This document shows positions 34,984 through 43,991 of a DNA stretch of 52,176 nt, one piece after another. The notes under the pieces were generated by a model. It made no database searches. It had not been told where the DNA came from and worked only from the letters and a program-made list of their open reading frames with translations. Numbering within the stretch: the first letter of the stretch is position 1; each line of letters begins with the position of its first letter. The translations under genes and the position numbers were made by a program. The stretch comes from UPXZ01 sp047974405. Its GTDB lineage: Bacteria; Bacteroidota; Bacteroidia; Bacteroidales; Paludibacteraceae. The DNA lies in NCBI GenBank assembly GCA_047974405.1, contig JBKECI010000037.1, forward strand, positions 1 through 52,176. The letters are read 5' to 3'.

Positions 34984-35550
34984 ATGCTTAAAGAAATTTT
35001 ATCCATTACCGGAAAATCCGGACTTTACAAACTTGTATCTCAAGGTAAAAATATGTTGATAGTTGAATCTCTCTCCGATGGCAACAGGATTCCGACATTT
35101 GCCAAAGATAAAGCAGTGTCACTGGGAGATATTGCAATTTATACCGAAACTGAAGAGGTTCCTTTGGGGCAAGTATTAGAAAAAATAAAAGAAAAAGAAA
35201 AAGGGGGCAAATGTTCTATTGAACCAAAATCAGACAACGATACGCTGCGAAAATACTTGGCGGAAATATTGCCCGACTTTGACCGAGATAGAGTCTATCC
35301 CAGCGATATTCGCAAAATGCTGAATTGGTATAACCTATTGACCGAGTCTAAATTAACAGACTTTATAGAAAAAGAAGAAACAACCGAAAACGAAGAAGGA
35401 GAAAAGGGAACTGCCAAAGAAGAAACAAAAGGGACAAAACAAGATGGCACCACCAAAAAAGCAACTACCCGACAAAACCCAAAAATAAAACAAAATACCA
35501 AAGGTGCCAATACAGCCGTGAGAACCAATCGCGCCAACCGGGGAGTTTAA
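34984..35550 (+). CDS. DUF5606-like protein
   Basis: The start was set at ATG 34984 (188 residues) since the frame upstream needs a GTG start in the probable leader. The N-terminus LKEILSITGKSGLYKLVSQG, followed by LIVESLSDGNR and the later LPDFDRDRVYPSDIRKMLNW then YNLL, match the DUF5606 family that is widespread in Bacteroidota, without known function. The last 50 residues are low-complexity, rich in Lys, Thr and Glu (EEGEKGTAKEETKGTKQDGT), probably disordered and strongly charged, ending in Arg-rich TNRANRGV. It could bind RNA or nucleotide-rich partners, but this is only a guess from composition. Confidence 0.85.
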   Translation: MLKEILSITGKSGLYKLVSQGKNMLIVESLSDGNRIPTFAKDKAVSLGDIAIYTETEEVPLGQVLEKIKEKEKGGKCSIEPKSDNDTLRKYLAEILPDFDRDRVYPSDIRKMLNWYNLLTESKLTDFIEKEETTENEEGEKGTAKEETKGTKQDGTTKKATTRQNPKIKQNTKGANTAVRTNRANRGV

Positions 35551-35636
35551 TACAGAAAATAAACACATCAAAAGGTGGTAAAATATACAAATAAAGTTTC
35601 AGAAAAGCTTGTATATTGCACTTTTATATTTCTATA

Positions 35637-36734
35637 ATGATTACTGTAAAAGATATAGTTACATTAATAGAGCAGCAAGCTCCCCTTTTGCTGCAAGAGG
35701 AGTACGACAATGCCGGACTGAATGTTGGCAGCCCCGATATGGAAGCGATCGGAGCGTTGCTTTGTATTGATGTAACCGAAGAAGTGATAGACGAAGCCAT
35801 CTCAAACAAATTAAATTTGATAATTTCGCATCATCCACTCATATTCGGAGGAGTAAAACAACTTACAGGTAAAAATGAAGTACAGCGATGTATAATAAAA
35901 GCAATCAAGAACAACATCGCAATCTACGTCGCCCATACCAATTTGGACAATGTACTCAACGGTGTCAATGGAAAAATAGCCGAAAAAATCGGTTTGAAAA
36001 ACATCAAAATCCTTGCACCTAAAGAAAACGAATTGTTAAAATTTATCACTTTTGTTCCTCAAAGATATGCAGAGGAGATAAGAAAAGCCATATTTAACGC
36101 CGGCGCCGGCAATATTGGAAATTATGATGAATGCAGTTTTAACTCATCGGGATATGGCACATTCCGAGGTAATAAAAATACCAATCAGTTTGTAGGTAAA
36201 ATAGGGGTACAACACTCCGAAGCAGAGATTAGGGTAGAGGTGATACTTCCCAAGCACAAAATTGGAGAGGTGGTAGCAGCGTTGAAATCTGTACACCCTT
36301 ACGAAGAGCCTGCCTACGACATAGTACCCTTACTAAATAGCTGGGATACCAAAGGAGCAGGTATAGTTGGAGAACTGGAAATCGAAATGGAAGAAATGGA
36401 TTTTTTACTTTATATCAAAAATATATTTAAGATTAAAATGCTTAAATACACATCGGCAACCGGCAAAAAGATAAAAAAGGTAGCAGCCTGCGGAGGAGCC
36501 GGGAGCAAATTATTGATAAATGCCTTAAATTCTGGTGCAGACGCTTTTGTTTCGGGAGACTTTAAATACCATGAATACTTTGATGCAAAAAGCAAAATAT
36601 TAGTTGCAGACATAGGACACTTTGAAAGTGAACAATTCACAAAAGAGATATTTTATGAAATAATTACAAAAAAAATGCCTACATTTGCAGTCCGAATTTC
36701 AAAAGTAAAAACCAATCCTATAAACTATTTGTAA
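35637..36734 (+). CDS. Nif3-like dinuclear metal-centre protein
   Basis: A 365-residue protein (the start at ATG 35637 was preferred to an upstream TTG). It shows the NIF3 pattern: VKDIVTLIEQQAPLLLQEEY then DNAGLNVGSP, ISHHPLIFGGVK, a central ANTNLD-like VAHTNLDNVLNGVN, and near the end ACGGAGSKLL, DAFVSGDFKYHEYF and ADIGHFESEQF, whose His/Glu/Asp residues bind two metals. The insertion in the middle (about 130-240) is the PII-like domain found in long bacterial members. The biochemical role is not established. It is 6 bp upstream of a zinc-ribbon gene, a pairing common in bacteria. Confidence 0.93.
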   Translation: MITVKDIVTLIEQQAPLLLQEEYDNAGLNVGSPDMEAIGALLCIDVTEEVIDEAISNKLNLIISHHPLIFGGVKQLTGKNEVQRCIIKAIKNNIAIYVAHTNLDNVLNGVNGKIAEKIGLKNIKILAPKENELLKFITFVPQRYAEEIRKAIFNAGAGNIGNYDECSFNSSGYGTFRGNKNTNQFVGKIGVQHSEAEIRVEVILPKHKIGEVVAALKSVHPYEEPAYDIVPLLNSWDTKGAGIVGELEIEMEEMDFLLYIKNIFKIKMLKYTSATGKKIKKVAACGGAGSKLLINALNSGADAFVSGDFKYHEYFDAKSKILVADIGHFESEQFTKEIFYEIITKKMPTFAVRISKVKTNPINYL

Positions 36735-36740
36735 AGACCT

Positions 36741-37514
36741 ATGGCTACCGAATCAAAAACAGAAAAAGATATTACGGTTGAAGATAAGCTAAAAGCGCTT
36801 TTTGAGCTGCAAAGGGTAATGTCTAAAGTAGATGAAATAAAAATTCTTCGTGGCGACCTTCCGTTGGAAGTTCAAGATATGGAAGATGAAATCATTGGGT
36901 TAAATACTCGTATAGATAATCTTAAAAGTGAATTGGAAGAGCTGAAAACGCTTATTGCAAGTAAAAAAATAGAGATAGAAGAGGCAAAAATAAAAATTAA
37001 GCGTTACGAAGAGCAACAAAACAACGTTAAAAATAGTCGCGAATACGACAATTTGTCAAAAGAGATAGAATTTCAAACACTCGAAATAGAACTTTGCGAA
37101 AAGAGAATCAAAGAATACACGGCTACCTTGGAGAGCAAAAAAGAAGAGCAGGAAACAACCATCGCTCAACTTGGGGAGAGAAAAATAGACATTGAAGGAA
37201 AGAAGGGAGAATTGGACGAAATAATTTCCGAGACCAAACAAGAAGAAGAAAAACTGAGAGAGAGAGCAAAAAAAATAGAAAGTATCATTGAAACTCGCTT
37301 AGTTACAGCATTTAAGCGTATTCGTAAAAACGCGAGAAACGGCTTAGCGGTTGTTTCTGTACAGCGTGATGCTTGTGGAGGATGTTTTAACAAAATTCCG
37401 GCTCAAAGACAATTAGATATCAGATTGAGAAAGAAAATTATTGTTTGTGAATACTGTGGAAGAATATTAGTCGATCCAGAATTGGCAGAATCTGAAAGCA
37501 AGATAAAAATATAA
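36741..37514 (+). CDS. coiled-coil protein with C-terminal C4 zinc ribbon
   Basis: The 257-residue protein has a long coiled coil from about residue 20 to 190 (many Glu/Lys/Leu heptads such as IDNLKSELEELKTLIASKKI) and a C-terminal C4 zinc ribbon: DACGGCFNKIP and VCEYCGRILV (two CxxC pairs, about residues 212-238). It corresponds to the COG1579-type family. Such proteins are thought to bind nucleic acids or act in RNA processes, but this is not proven. It forms an operon with the Nif3-like gene 6 bp upstream. Confidence 0.88.
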   Translation: MATESKTEKDITVEDKLKALFELQRVMSKVDEIKILRGDLPLEVQDMEDEIIGLNTRIDNLKSELEELKTLIASKKIEIEEAKIKIKRYEEQQNNVKNSREYDNLSKEIEFQTLEIELCEKRIKEYTATLESKKEEQETTIAQLGERKIDIEGKKGELDEIISETKQEEEKLRERAKKIESIIETRLVTAFKRIRKNARNGLAVVSVQRDACGGCFNKIPAQRQLDIRLRKKIIVCEYCGRILVDPELAESESKIKI

Positions 37515-37540
37515 AATACAACAGAGAAAATACATCGGTA

Positions 37541-37563
37541 AAAAGCGATAAAGCTCTTTTTGT
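37541..37563 (+). terminator. weak hairpin terminator after the zinc-ribbon gene
   Basis: AAAAAGC and GCTCTTTTT flank a short GATAAA loop, with one mismatch, followed by TG. It is placed between convergent genes. Confidence 0.4.
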
Positions 37564-37621
37564 CAATGCAATATTTGTTTCCGTTTTTTTACGAAATTTT
37601 ATTCCCGTTTTGGCAGAAATC

Positions 37622-38329
37622 TCAAAACAAACTCTCAACGACTCTTAAATCGGTTATTTCTGTATAACCACAAATGTTGTTTTCGATATTTGTTGCTATT
37701 TTTGCCGGATTGTAGAAAAGAACATCAATATTACTGGAAACTGCTCCTATGACATCGGCATCAAAGCTATCGCCCACCATAAGCGCCTCTTCGTTAGAGG
37801 CGTTGTTTAATTCTAGGGCATAGCGGAATATTTCAGGATTTGGTTTCAACGCTCCGACCGTTTCGGAAAGTACTATATGGGTAAAATAGCGTTCGATATT
37901 GGCATTGCGTAACTTCTTGTGCTGCACCTCTACAAATCCGTTAGAAATAAGAGTAACCGGAATTTTTTTGTCTGCAAATGACTTTAACAACTCTTTTGCA
38001 TAGGGCATCAATAGGGTTTTTGTGGCAAGGGTATCCAAATATATACTGTTCATTTTATCGGCTAATCTGTCGTCATTTATCCCTATTTGCTTGAGCGGAT
38101 ACCGAAAACGTTCGATACTTAAATAGTCTTTTGTGATTTTTCCCTTACCATAGAGTGTCCATAATTCTAAGTTACGTTGAACGTAGGTTGTGTAAAACGA
38201 TTCGAAATCTTGAAACCGGTAAAATAATTTTTCGTCCAAATAAAGGTCATGTAGAGCAGATTTGGCATTGCCTCGAAAATCCCAAATAGTGTCGTCTAAG
38301 TCTATAAAGAGGTGTTTGTATCTTTTCAT
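37622..38329 (-). CDS. YjjG-type HAD nucleotidase
   Basis: A 235-residue HAD hydrolase. The nucleophile motif is LFIDLDDTIWDF (Asp10, acid/base Asp12), the second motif VTLISNGF, the Lys-containing third motif ALKPNPEIF, and the metal motif GDSFDADVIGA. This pattern and the TIWDF start match the YjjG group, which removes phosphate from non-canonical pyrimidine nucleoside monophosphates and so protects the nucleotide pool. It is convergent with the zinc-ribbon gene and about 108 bp downstream of the coiled-coil lipoprotein gene in the same direction. Confidence 0.9.
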   Translation of the reverse strand: MKRYKHLFIDLDDTIWDFRGNAKSALHDLYLDEKLFYRFQDFESFYTTYVQRNLELWTLYGKGKITKDYLSIERFRYPLKQIGINDDRLADKMNSIYLDTLATKTLLMPYAKELLKSFADKKIPVTLISNGFVEVQHKKLRNANIERYFTHIVLSETVGALKPNPEIFRYALELNNASNEEALMVGDSFDADVIGAVSSNIDVLFYNPAKIATNIENNICGYTEITDLRVVESLF

Positions 38330-38437
38330 TTTTATTAAAAAAATATCCCGAGGTTATGTGTGGACAATATCCTCAGGAAAATATTTTGCGGAGAACAGCC
38401 CGTCCGCCACCATATATATATCAATTTGTCGGTAGCT

Positions 38438-39319
38438 TTAATCGACCTCTACTACCAGATATTTGCTCACACTCCAAAATTCTGTAGGTTCGATGATAAA
38501 AATAACGTAGTTTTCATTCTCTTTTTCAAGAGTATAGCTTGACTTGGGATGATTGGTTAATATTTTTACTTTGGAGGTAGAGTACAAAGGGATTTTTTTT
38601 GTGTTACGAGCATCGATTTTTACAAAGTAATTTTTATTAAAATCGGATTCCAATACTTTTTTCGAGCTAAAAAGTCCATTTGAAGTGATAATTTTGTTCT
38701 CTTTCAGTTCCTTTTTTGATCCTATGGCGTACCATGTGGTATTGATGGTAGTGGTTTGTGTTACTATTTTTTCTCTTTGGGCTTTGGTTTGCGTTGTCAA
38801 ACTATCTACATTTTTTCCTAAATTTTCTACCGTAGAATTGAGCGTAGTGATTACAGAGTCTTTTTGTTGAAGCTGTACTTTCAAAGCTGCTACTTTTACC
38901 GTTTCCTCATTGAGAGATTTGGTAAGTTGGGCAAGCATTTTTTCTACATCGGTCAGCTTGAATGAACTTTTTTTCAATTTAGCACGCAAATTATTCAACT
39001 CTTCCTGATTGGTGCGAATCATTTCATTCAAATAGTTCATATCTTCTTTTACCTGATTTCTAACGTCTTCGGGAGTATTTTCGCTCAGAGGATTTATAGG
39101 GATGGTTTTTTGGGTGCTTTTGATTTTGTTGATATTTTCTTGAATCTCGTTCATTACCGAGAAATAGTCGTTCACTTCGCTTTCCATTTTTTGTTGCGCT
39201 TGCATCAGCGAGTCATTTTTGGCTTGCAGGTCTTCAACCTGTTTTTTGCTTGACTGCAGGTTACACGAGACAAAAAAGACAAACGCCATAGGTAATATGA
39301 ATGAAATGATTTTTTTCAT
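38438..39319 (-). CDS. coiled-coil lipoprotein (Cbp1-like family)
   Basis: The start was set at ATG 39319 (293 residues) so that it begins with a lipoprotein signal: KKIISFILPMAFVFFVSC with lipid-modified Cys19. Residues 20-190 form a coiled coil with QVEDLQAKNDSLMQAQQKME and LKVQLQQKDSVITTLNSTVE. The last 90 residues form a compact domain with NTTWYAIGSKKELKENKIIT, FNKNYFVKIDARNTKKIPLY and EFWSVSKYLVVEVD. This matches a Bacteroidota family that is sometimes named Cbp1-type collagen-binding adhesin; I know this only from memory and the binding activity is not shown here. It has a good promoter upstream. Confidence 0.75.
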   Translation of the reverse strand: MKKIISFILPMAFVFFVSCNLQSSKKQVEDLQAKNDSLMQAQQKMESEVNDYFSVMNEIQENINKIKSTQKTIPINPLSENTPEDVRNQVKEDMNYLNEMIRTNQEELNNLRAKLKKSSFKLTDVEKMLAQLTKSLNEETVKVAALKVQLQQKDSVITTLNSTVENLGKNVDSLTTQTKAQREKIVTQTTTINTTWYAIGSKKELKENKIITSNGLFSSKKVLESDFNKNYFVKIDARNTKKIPLYSTSKVKILTNHPKSSYTLEKENENYVIFIIEPTEFWSVSKYLVVEVD

Positions 39320-39365
39320 TTTATAGAATAGTTTATATCTTATTATCAATATGTTAAATTCAATA

Positions 39366-39396
39366 CAAAAGTAGTGAATTTATTCAAATCCTGCAA
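39366..39396 (-). promoter_or_regulatory. Bacteroidota-type promoter for the coiled-coil lipoprotein gene
   Basis: On the minus strand TTG (39396-39394), 20 bases, TACTTTTG (39373-39366); the ATG at 39319 is 46 bases further. It overlaps the 3' end of rsmI. Confidence 0.65.
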
Positions 39397-40048
39397 CAAT
39401 GATAACAAATTCTCCTTTGGGAGGATGATTGGTAAAATGCGTAATTAATGTTTCTAATGTACCCCTTACGGTTTCTTCGTAAATTTTGGAAATTTCTCTC
39501 GTTACAGACGCTTTTCTTTCTTTTCCCAAAGTTTCTGCCAACTGGCTCAGAGTTTTAAGTACGCGAAAAGGAGATTCGTAAAAAATCATTGTGCGGGACT
39601 CTTCTTTTATAGTATTGAGTTTGGTCTGTCTCCCTTTTTTTTGAGGGAGAAAACCTTCAAAACAAAAACGGTCGTTCGGTAATCCCGAACAGACTAGAGC
39701 CGGTACAAATGCGGTTGCGCCCGGCAAGCATTCCACCTCAATTCCGTTAGCTATGCACTCCCGCACCAGCAAAAATCCCGGATCGGATATGGCAGGCGTA
39801 CCCGCATCGGATATCAAAGCCAGCTTTTGTCCATTTTTGATACGTTCTGTGATTTGCTCTACCGTTTTGTGTTCGTTAAATTTGTGGTAAGAGTGCATCG
39901 GAGTGGTAATTTGGTAATGTTTTAGCAGAAAACTGCTGGTACGCGTATCTTCTGCCAAAATTAAATCTGCCGATTGCAATACTTTTACTGCTCTAAAGGT
40001 CATATCTTCCAAATTGCCAATTGGGGTAGGGACTACAAATAGTTTCAT
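39380..40048 (-). CDS. rsmI: 16S rRNA 2'-O-methyltransferase RsmI
   Basis: The 222-residue SAM-dependent methylase modifies the ribose of C1402 in 16S rRNA. It starts KLFVVPTPIGNLEDMTFRAV and continues with ILAEDTRTSSFLLKHY, LISDAGTPAISDPGFLLV and CLPGATAFVPALVCSGLP, all conserved blocks of the tetrapyrrole-methylase-like fold in RsmI. The C-terminus FVIIVAGFE is the normal ending of the catalytic domain; the short helical tail found in some members is absent. It lies on its own upstream of the lipoprotein gene, whose promoter lies in its end. Confidence 0.95.
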   Translation of the reverse strand: MKLFVVPTPIGNLEDMTFRAVKVLQSADLILAEDTRTSSFLLKHYQITTPMHSYHKFNEHKTVEQITERIKNGQKLALISDAGTPAISDPGFLLVRECIANGIEVECLPGATAFVPALVCSGLPNDRFCFEGFLPQKKGRQTKLNTIKEESRTMIFYESPFRVLKTLSQLAETLGKERKASVTREISKIYEETVRGTLETLITHFTNHPPKGEFVIIVAGFE

Positions 40049-40350
40049 CTGTTTTTAGTATTTTGAATATAGGTAGTAGTGAGAATTTGGTCATTAGACT
40101 TATTACCTGATAATTATATTAGGAAAACATGAAATTATTTTTTGTGTTACTTATTTTTACAAAAGAATTAAAGGTAGTGTAGTAAAGCGACTTAATTGTG
40201 ATACTCTGGTTTACTAATATTTCGGAATGCCGTTTTCATCAGCAAAACAACCCGTTTTTTATACATACATTTTTTTGCGTATGGCTAATTTTTTGTATAT
40301 TATAAAATAACACAAAGCAAAGTACATTGAGTGGTATTTGTATAAAGATA
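40049..40350. other. intergenic region without recognisable gene
   Basis: About 300 A/T-rich bases between two minus-strand genes. No coding frame of interest, tRNA or clear hairpin was seen; it probably holds the rsmI promoter, but I could not place it. Confidence 0.5.
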
Positions 40351-41187
40351 TTATAGGTAGCGTCTTTTTATTATTTGTAAAAAGTCTTCAGTATGCTTGT
40401 TTTCGTTGTCCCATCCAAACTTATTGCTGAGAAACGAAACAGCCTCGTCGTATTTTGCCAATTGATTGAGGTAGGTAATAGTTTTATTCATTACCTCGCC
40501 GTTGCCTCCAAAAAGCTCGCGCTGAAAACGAAAACGATCGCCAATGTTAATGGCATTGCGAATGTCGTTTATCTTGATATTTTCGTTTACCGTACCGTTA
40601 TTGAGCAGGGTTGTATCTTCGATGTTTTTTGCTGCTGACGTTAGCGTTTGAGAGGAGGCAGTTTCTGTATAATCCTCTTTTAAACCGCCTACATCGCCTA
40701 TATCCTTTGGTTCGTTTGCTATTTCTGGTTGGTTGGTTGCAGATTCGCTTTGAATAGCATACTCCTTGAGTGTTTCGACAAAATCGGCGGGGTCGCTGTC
40801 GTTATTCATTCCGGATTCAATAAAAATTTCTGAAACATGCAAATCGTTTTTAGCATATGGTTTTTCATTTTCTGTAATGGCATTGATATCTATCTTCTCC
40901 TTTTCTGCATTGTTTATTTCGTTTTTGCTTATTGCCTTTTCAGTAGTTTCCAACAGTTCGTTTTCTGCTTGACTGCCAGTGATTATTTGCTCTATCGGCT
41001 GAGAAGAAGTGTCTTTTCTGTCCAATATTTCCAGTTCTTTCAGATTATTGACGATGTTTTCTCCCTTTTGAACAGCCAATTGCAATATTTTTTTCGGTAG
41101 TAAATCCATATCGCTGAATCCACCGGTAAGTAATCCTAACTCGCGGATGTCTTTTTCTATCAAAACTATTAAAATATCTTTGTTCAT
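40351..41187 (-). CDS. Bacteroidota hypothetical protein with conserved ends
   Basis: The 278-residue protein is not of known function. The N-terminus (LIVLIEKDIRELGLLTGGFS) and the C-terminus (IRNAINIGDRFRFQRELFGG, then MNKTITYLNQLAKYDEAVSF and FGWDNENKHTEDFLQIIKRR) look conserved and folded, whereas residues 60-195 are low-complexity, acidic and rich in Glu, Asn, Ser and Thr, so probably disordered. I recognise the C-terminal RFRFQRELFGG block from other Bacteroidota proteins without any assigned role. No signal peptide or membrane helix is seen. It is a single gene divergent from tdk. Confidence 0.75.
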   Translation of the reverse strand: MNKDILIVLIEKDIRELGLLTGGFSDMDLLPKKILQLAVQKGENIVNNLKELEILDRKDTSSQPIEQIITGSQAENELLETTEKAISKNEINNAEKEKIDINAITENEKPYAKNDLHVSEIFIESGMNNDSDPADFVETLKEYAIQSESATNQPEIANEPKDIGDVGGLKEDYTETASSQTLTSAAKNIEDTTLLNNGTVNENIKINDIRNAINIGDRFRFQRELFGGNGEVMNKTITYLNQLAKYDEAVSFLSNKFGWDNENKHTEDFLQIIKRRYL

Positions 41188-41319
41188 ATCTTTTTTATTA
41201 AATTAAAGTTGGATACAAGTATTTTTTTTACTTTTGTCAAAAAGTATTTAATCACGCTGTAAAGATACGTACTAAAACGCTTAAAAAAAAGAACCTCAAA
41301 ATAAAAATGCTCAAAACAG

Positions 41320-41904
41320 ATGATATATTCCGAGAAAAATAACCCCCATCAACTACGAAGAGGAAGTATTGAAGTGATATGCGGTTCTATGTTTTCAGGT
41401 AAAACAGAGGAGCTTATCCGACGTTTGAAAAGGGCAAACTTTGCCAAACAGCGAGTTGAGATATTCAAACCAAAAATTGACACGCGATATTCGGAAGACG
41501 AAGTTGTTTCGCACGATAAAACTTCCATTCGCTCCACTCCGGTAGAGTCGTCGGGGAGTATATTGCTTATGAGTAGCGAGGTAGATGTGGTGGGTATTGA
41601 CGAGGCGCAGTTTTTTGACAACGGAATTGTTAATGTTTGTACCAAACTTGCCAACCAAGGTATTCGGGTAATTGTTGCAGGATTGGACATGGACTTTAAG
41701 GGAGTTCCTTTTGGACCAATGCCTGCCTTAATGGCTGTTGCCGAAGATGTGTACAAAACGCACGCCATTTGTGTGCGCTGTGGCGCTTTGGCTTATGTTT
41801 CGCACCGATTGGTAAATGAAGAGAAACAAGTGCTTTTGGGCGAAATGAACGAGTATGAACCAATATGCAGAGATTGCTACAACGATACGGCAGAGCAAAA
41901 GTAG
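41320..41904 (+). CDS. tdk: thymidine kinase (type II)
   Basis: A 194-residue kinase that phosphorylates thymidine for the salvage pathway. The P-loop is CGSMFSGKTEELI (residues 21-33); VVGIDEAQFFD contains the catalytic Glu, and GLDMDFKGVPFGPMPALMA the lasso region. The zinc-binding cysteines are in ICVRCGAL and ICRDCY near the C-terminus. A TACTTTTG element at 41229-41236 (TTG 17 bases upstream, slightly short) may be its promoter. It is convergent with murB without a clear terminator in the 32-bp gap. Confidence 0.95.
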   Translation: MIYSEKNNPHQLRRGSIEVICGSMFSGKTEELIRRLKRANFAKQRVEIFKPKIDTRYSEDEVVSHDKTSIRSTPVESSGSILLMSSEVDVVGIDEAQFFDNGIVNVCTKLANQGIRVIVAGLDMDFKGVPFGPMPALMAVAEDVYKTHAICVRCGALAYVSHRLVNEEKQVLLGEMNEYEPICRDCYNDTAEQK

Positions 41905-41936
41905 AAAAAGAGGATTGTTGTTGATAGCGTAATAGC

Positions 41937-42953
41937 CTATTCGATATAATTTACTTCGGGGATAATGTCAATTCCAAATTTTTTGCTTACATCAGCTTGA
42001 ATTTGAGATGCTATTTCGGCAATTTCTTTACCGGTGGCATTACCAAAATTGACGATGACCAACGCTTGATTTTGGTGTACTCCCACATTACCGACTCTTT
42101 TCCCTTTCCAGCCGCACTGCTCTATCAACCACCCTGCCGGAATTTTTTCTTCTGTTTCGGAAACAGTGTAGTGGGGGATTCCGGGGTAAATTTGCTTCAA
42201 CTCCCTGTATTTATTTGTTACAATGACCGGATTCATAAAAAAACTACCGGCATTGCCCGTTTCGGCAGGGTCGGGAAGTTTGCTCTGGCGAATGGCTATA
42301 ATGATGTCTCTCACATTTTGTAGCGTTATTCCGCCATTTTTAATTACTGTCTCTTTTAAATGTTGGTATTCGAGCTTGAAATCGGGTAGTTTATTGAGAC
42401 GGAAAAACACGTGTGTAATAATATACTGCCCTTTCAAATTCTCTTTGAAAATACTTTTTCGATAGCCGTATTTACATTCCGAATATGAAAATTTTCGGGT
42501 ATTGCCTGTTGGTATTTCTACCGTTTCTACCATTTCTATGTGGTCTTTTATCTCCACGCCGTAAGCGCCAATATTTTGTACGGCTGCTGCGCCGGTTTCT
42601 CCCGGTATCAAAGAGAGGTTTTCGACTCCATAGAGGTTGTTTGCTACGCAATATTTCACAAAATCGTCCCATATAACTCCTGCTCCTACCCGCAATAGTA
42701 CAAAATTATCGGTTTCATTCTCTTTTTCGATAAATTTTATCTTGGAGTGTAATACAATTCCCTCAAAATCTTTTAAAAAAAGCAAATTGCTTCCACTCCC
42801 GATATGAAGATGACGGTTTTTGGAAAATAAATCTCCTGTCAAAAATATTTCCAATTCTTCTACAGAACTATACTCTATAAAATATTTAGTTTTTACATCT
42901 ATTCCAAATGTGTTATAGGGTTTTAGCGATGTATTTTCTTGTATGCTTATCAT
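41937..42953 (-). CDS. murB: UDP-N-acetylenolpyruvoylglucosamine reductase
   Basis: The 338-residue flavoenzyme makes UDP-N-acetylmuramate with NADPH in peptidoglycan synthesis. Typical blocks: LKPYNTFGIDVKTKYFIEYS, LHIGSGSNLLFLKDF, the FAD-binding ENLSLIPGETGAAAVQNIGA then YGVE, the catalytic Ser in GNAGSFFMNP and the final Glu region. It has the Tyr-loop insertion of the E. coli type (LNKLPDFKLEYQHLKE). Its start overlaps the stop of miaA by 4 bp (ATGA in the minus strand at 42950-42953), so they are translationally coupled. Confidence 0.95.
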   Translation of the reverse strand: MISIQENTSLKPYNTFGIDVKTKYFIEYSSVEELEIFLTGDLFSKNRHLHIGSGSNLLFLKDFEGIVLHSKIKFIEKENETDNFVLLRVGAGVIWDDFVKYCVANNLYGVENLSLIPGETGAAAVQNIGAYGVEIKDHIEMVETVEIPTGNTRKFSYSECKYGYRKSIFKENLKGQYIITHVFFRLNKLPDFKLEYQHLKETVIKNGGITLQNVRDIIIAIRQSKLPDPAETGNAGSFFMNPVIVTNKYRELKQIYPGIPHYTVSETEEKIPAGWLIEQCGWKGKRVGNVGVHQNQALVIVNFGNATGKEIAEIASQIQADVSKKFGIDIIPEVNYIE

Positions 42954-43852
42954 AGCATTAACTGTTTTTCGATGTGTTCGACAATGTCTTTTTCGCTTTC
43001 AGGGTGAAACCAGCGTATTATTTCATCGCGTTTAAACCAGGTTAATTGCCGCTTGGCGTATCTACGCGAGTCTTGTTTTATCATATCTACGGCAAAACCC
43101 AGTGTCCACTCTCCTTCCATATATTTAAACAACTCTTTGTAGCCTACGGTGTTGAGCGTATTCAGGTGCTTAAAAGGGTACAACGGAGCTACTTCTTTGA
43201 GCAATCCTTGCTTCATCATTTCGTCCACACGATGGTTTATTCTCTCGTACAGCTCTGCTCTTGGACGATTCAGCCCCACTTTGATAATGTTAAAGTTTCT
43301 CTTTTTTCTCTTTCCTGTGCGAAATTCTGAAAATGTTTTTCCCGTTTCACTGCATATTTCCAAAGCATGCAATATCCGTTTGGGATTTTTCAAATCCACC
43401 TCATGATAGTGTGATTCGTCCAATTGTTTCAGTGCGTTTTGAATATATTCCAATCCGTTGCTTTTGTACTCATTTTTCCAAAATTCCCGCGTCTTGTCGC
43501 TCACTTGAGGGATATTGTCTAACCCGTTGCATACGGCGTCTATGTACATCATTGAGCCACCGACCAGCAATACCGTTTCGTGCTTCTGAAACAGTATTTC
43601 GAGTAGTCCAATGGCTTCTTCTTCGTATTGCCCGGCGCTATAATTTTCAAATATGGTATGAGTAGCAATAAAATGATGCGGCGCTTGTTGCAGTTCCTCC
43701 TTGGTAGGAGATGCAACTCCTATTTTTAATTCTTTAAATACCTGCCTCGAATCGGAAGATACAATTGGAGCCTTATATCTTTTGGATAGTTGTAAACTGA
43801 TGTTGGTTTTTCCAACTCCGGTTGGTCCTAATATAATTACAAGTGTTTTCAA
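42950..43852 (-). CDS. miaA: tRNA dimethylallyltransferase
   Basis: The enzyme adds a dimethylallyl group to A37 of tRNAs that read UNN codons. The start is best placed at TTG 43852, which gives LKTLVIILGPTGVGKTNISL, with the P-loop right at the N-terminus as in the family (301 residues); an ATG at 43948 would add 32 odd Cys/Phe-rich residues. Further markers: VSSDSRQVFKELKIGVASPT, LLVGGSMMYIDAVCNGLD, and RRYAKRQLTWFKRD near the end. It is followed by murB with a 4-bp overlap and preceded by a pRiA4b ORF-3-like gene. Confidence 0.92.
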   Translation of the reverse strand: MKTLVIILGPTGVGKTNISLQLSKRYKAPIVSSDSRQVFKELKIGVASPTKEELQQAPHHFIATHTIFENYSAGQYEEEAIGLLEILFQKHETVLLVGGSMMYIDAVCNGLDNIPQVSDKTREFWKNEYKSNGLEYIQNALKQLDESHYHEVDLKNPKRILHALEICSETGKTFSEFRTGKRKKRNFNIIKVGLNRPRAELYERINHRVDEMMKQGLLKEVAPLYPFKHLNTLNTVGYKELFKYMEGEWTLGFAVDMIKQDSRRYAKRQLTWFKRDEIIRWFHPESEKDIVEHIEKQLML

Positions 43853-43991
43853 AATCGCAAAATCGTGTAAACAATATCTGGCAAACCAATATTTGGGTAT
43901 TTCTAAAAAAAAACGACAAAAACAGAAAAAACTCATTGTGCGGTGCAAATAAGTAATTTTCTGCTTTTGTTGCTTTCACAAAGTTTAATAT

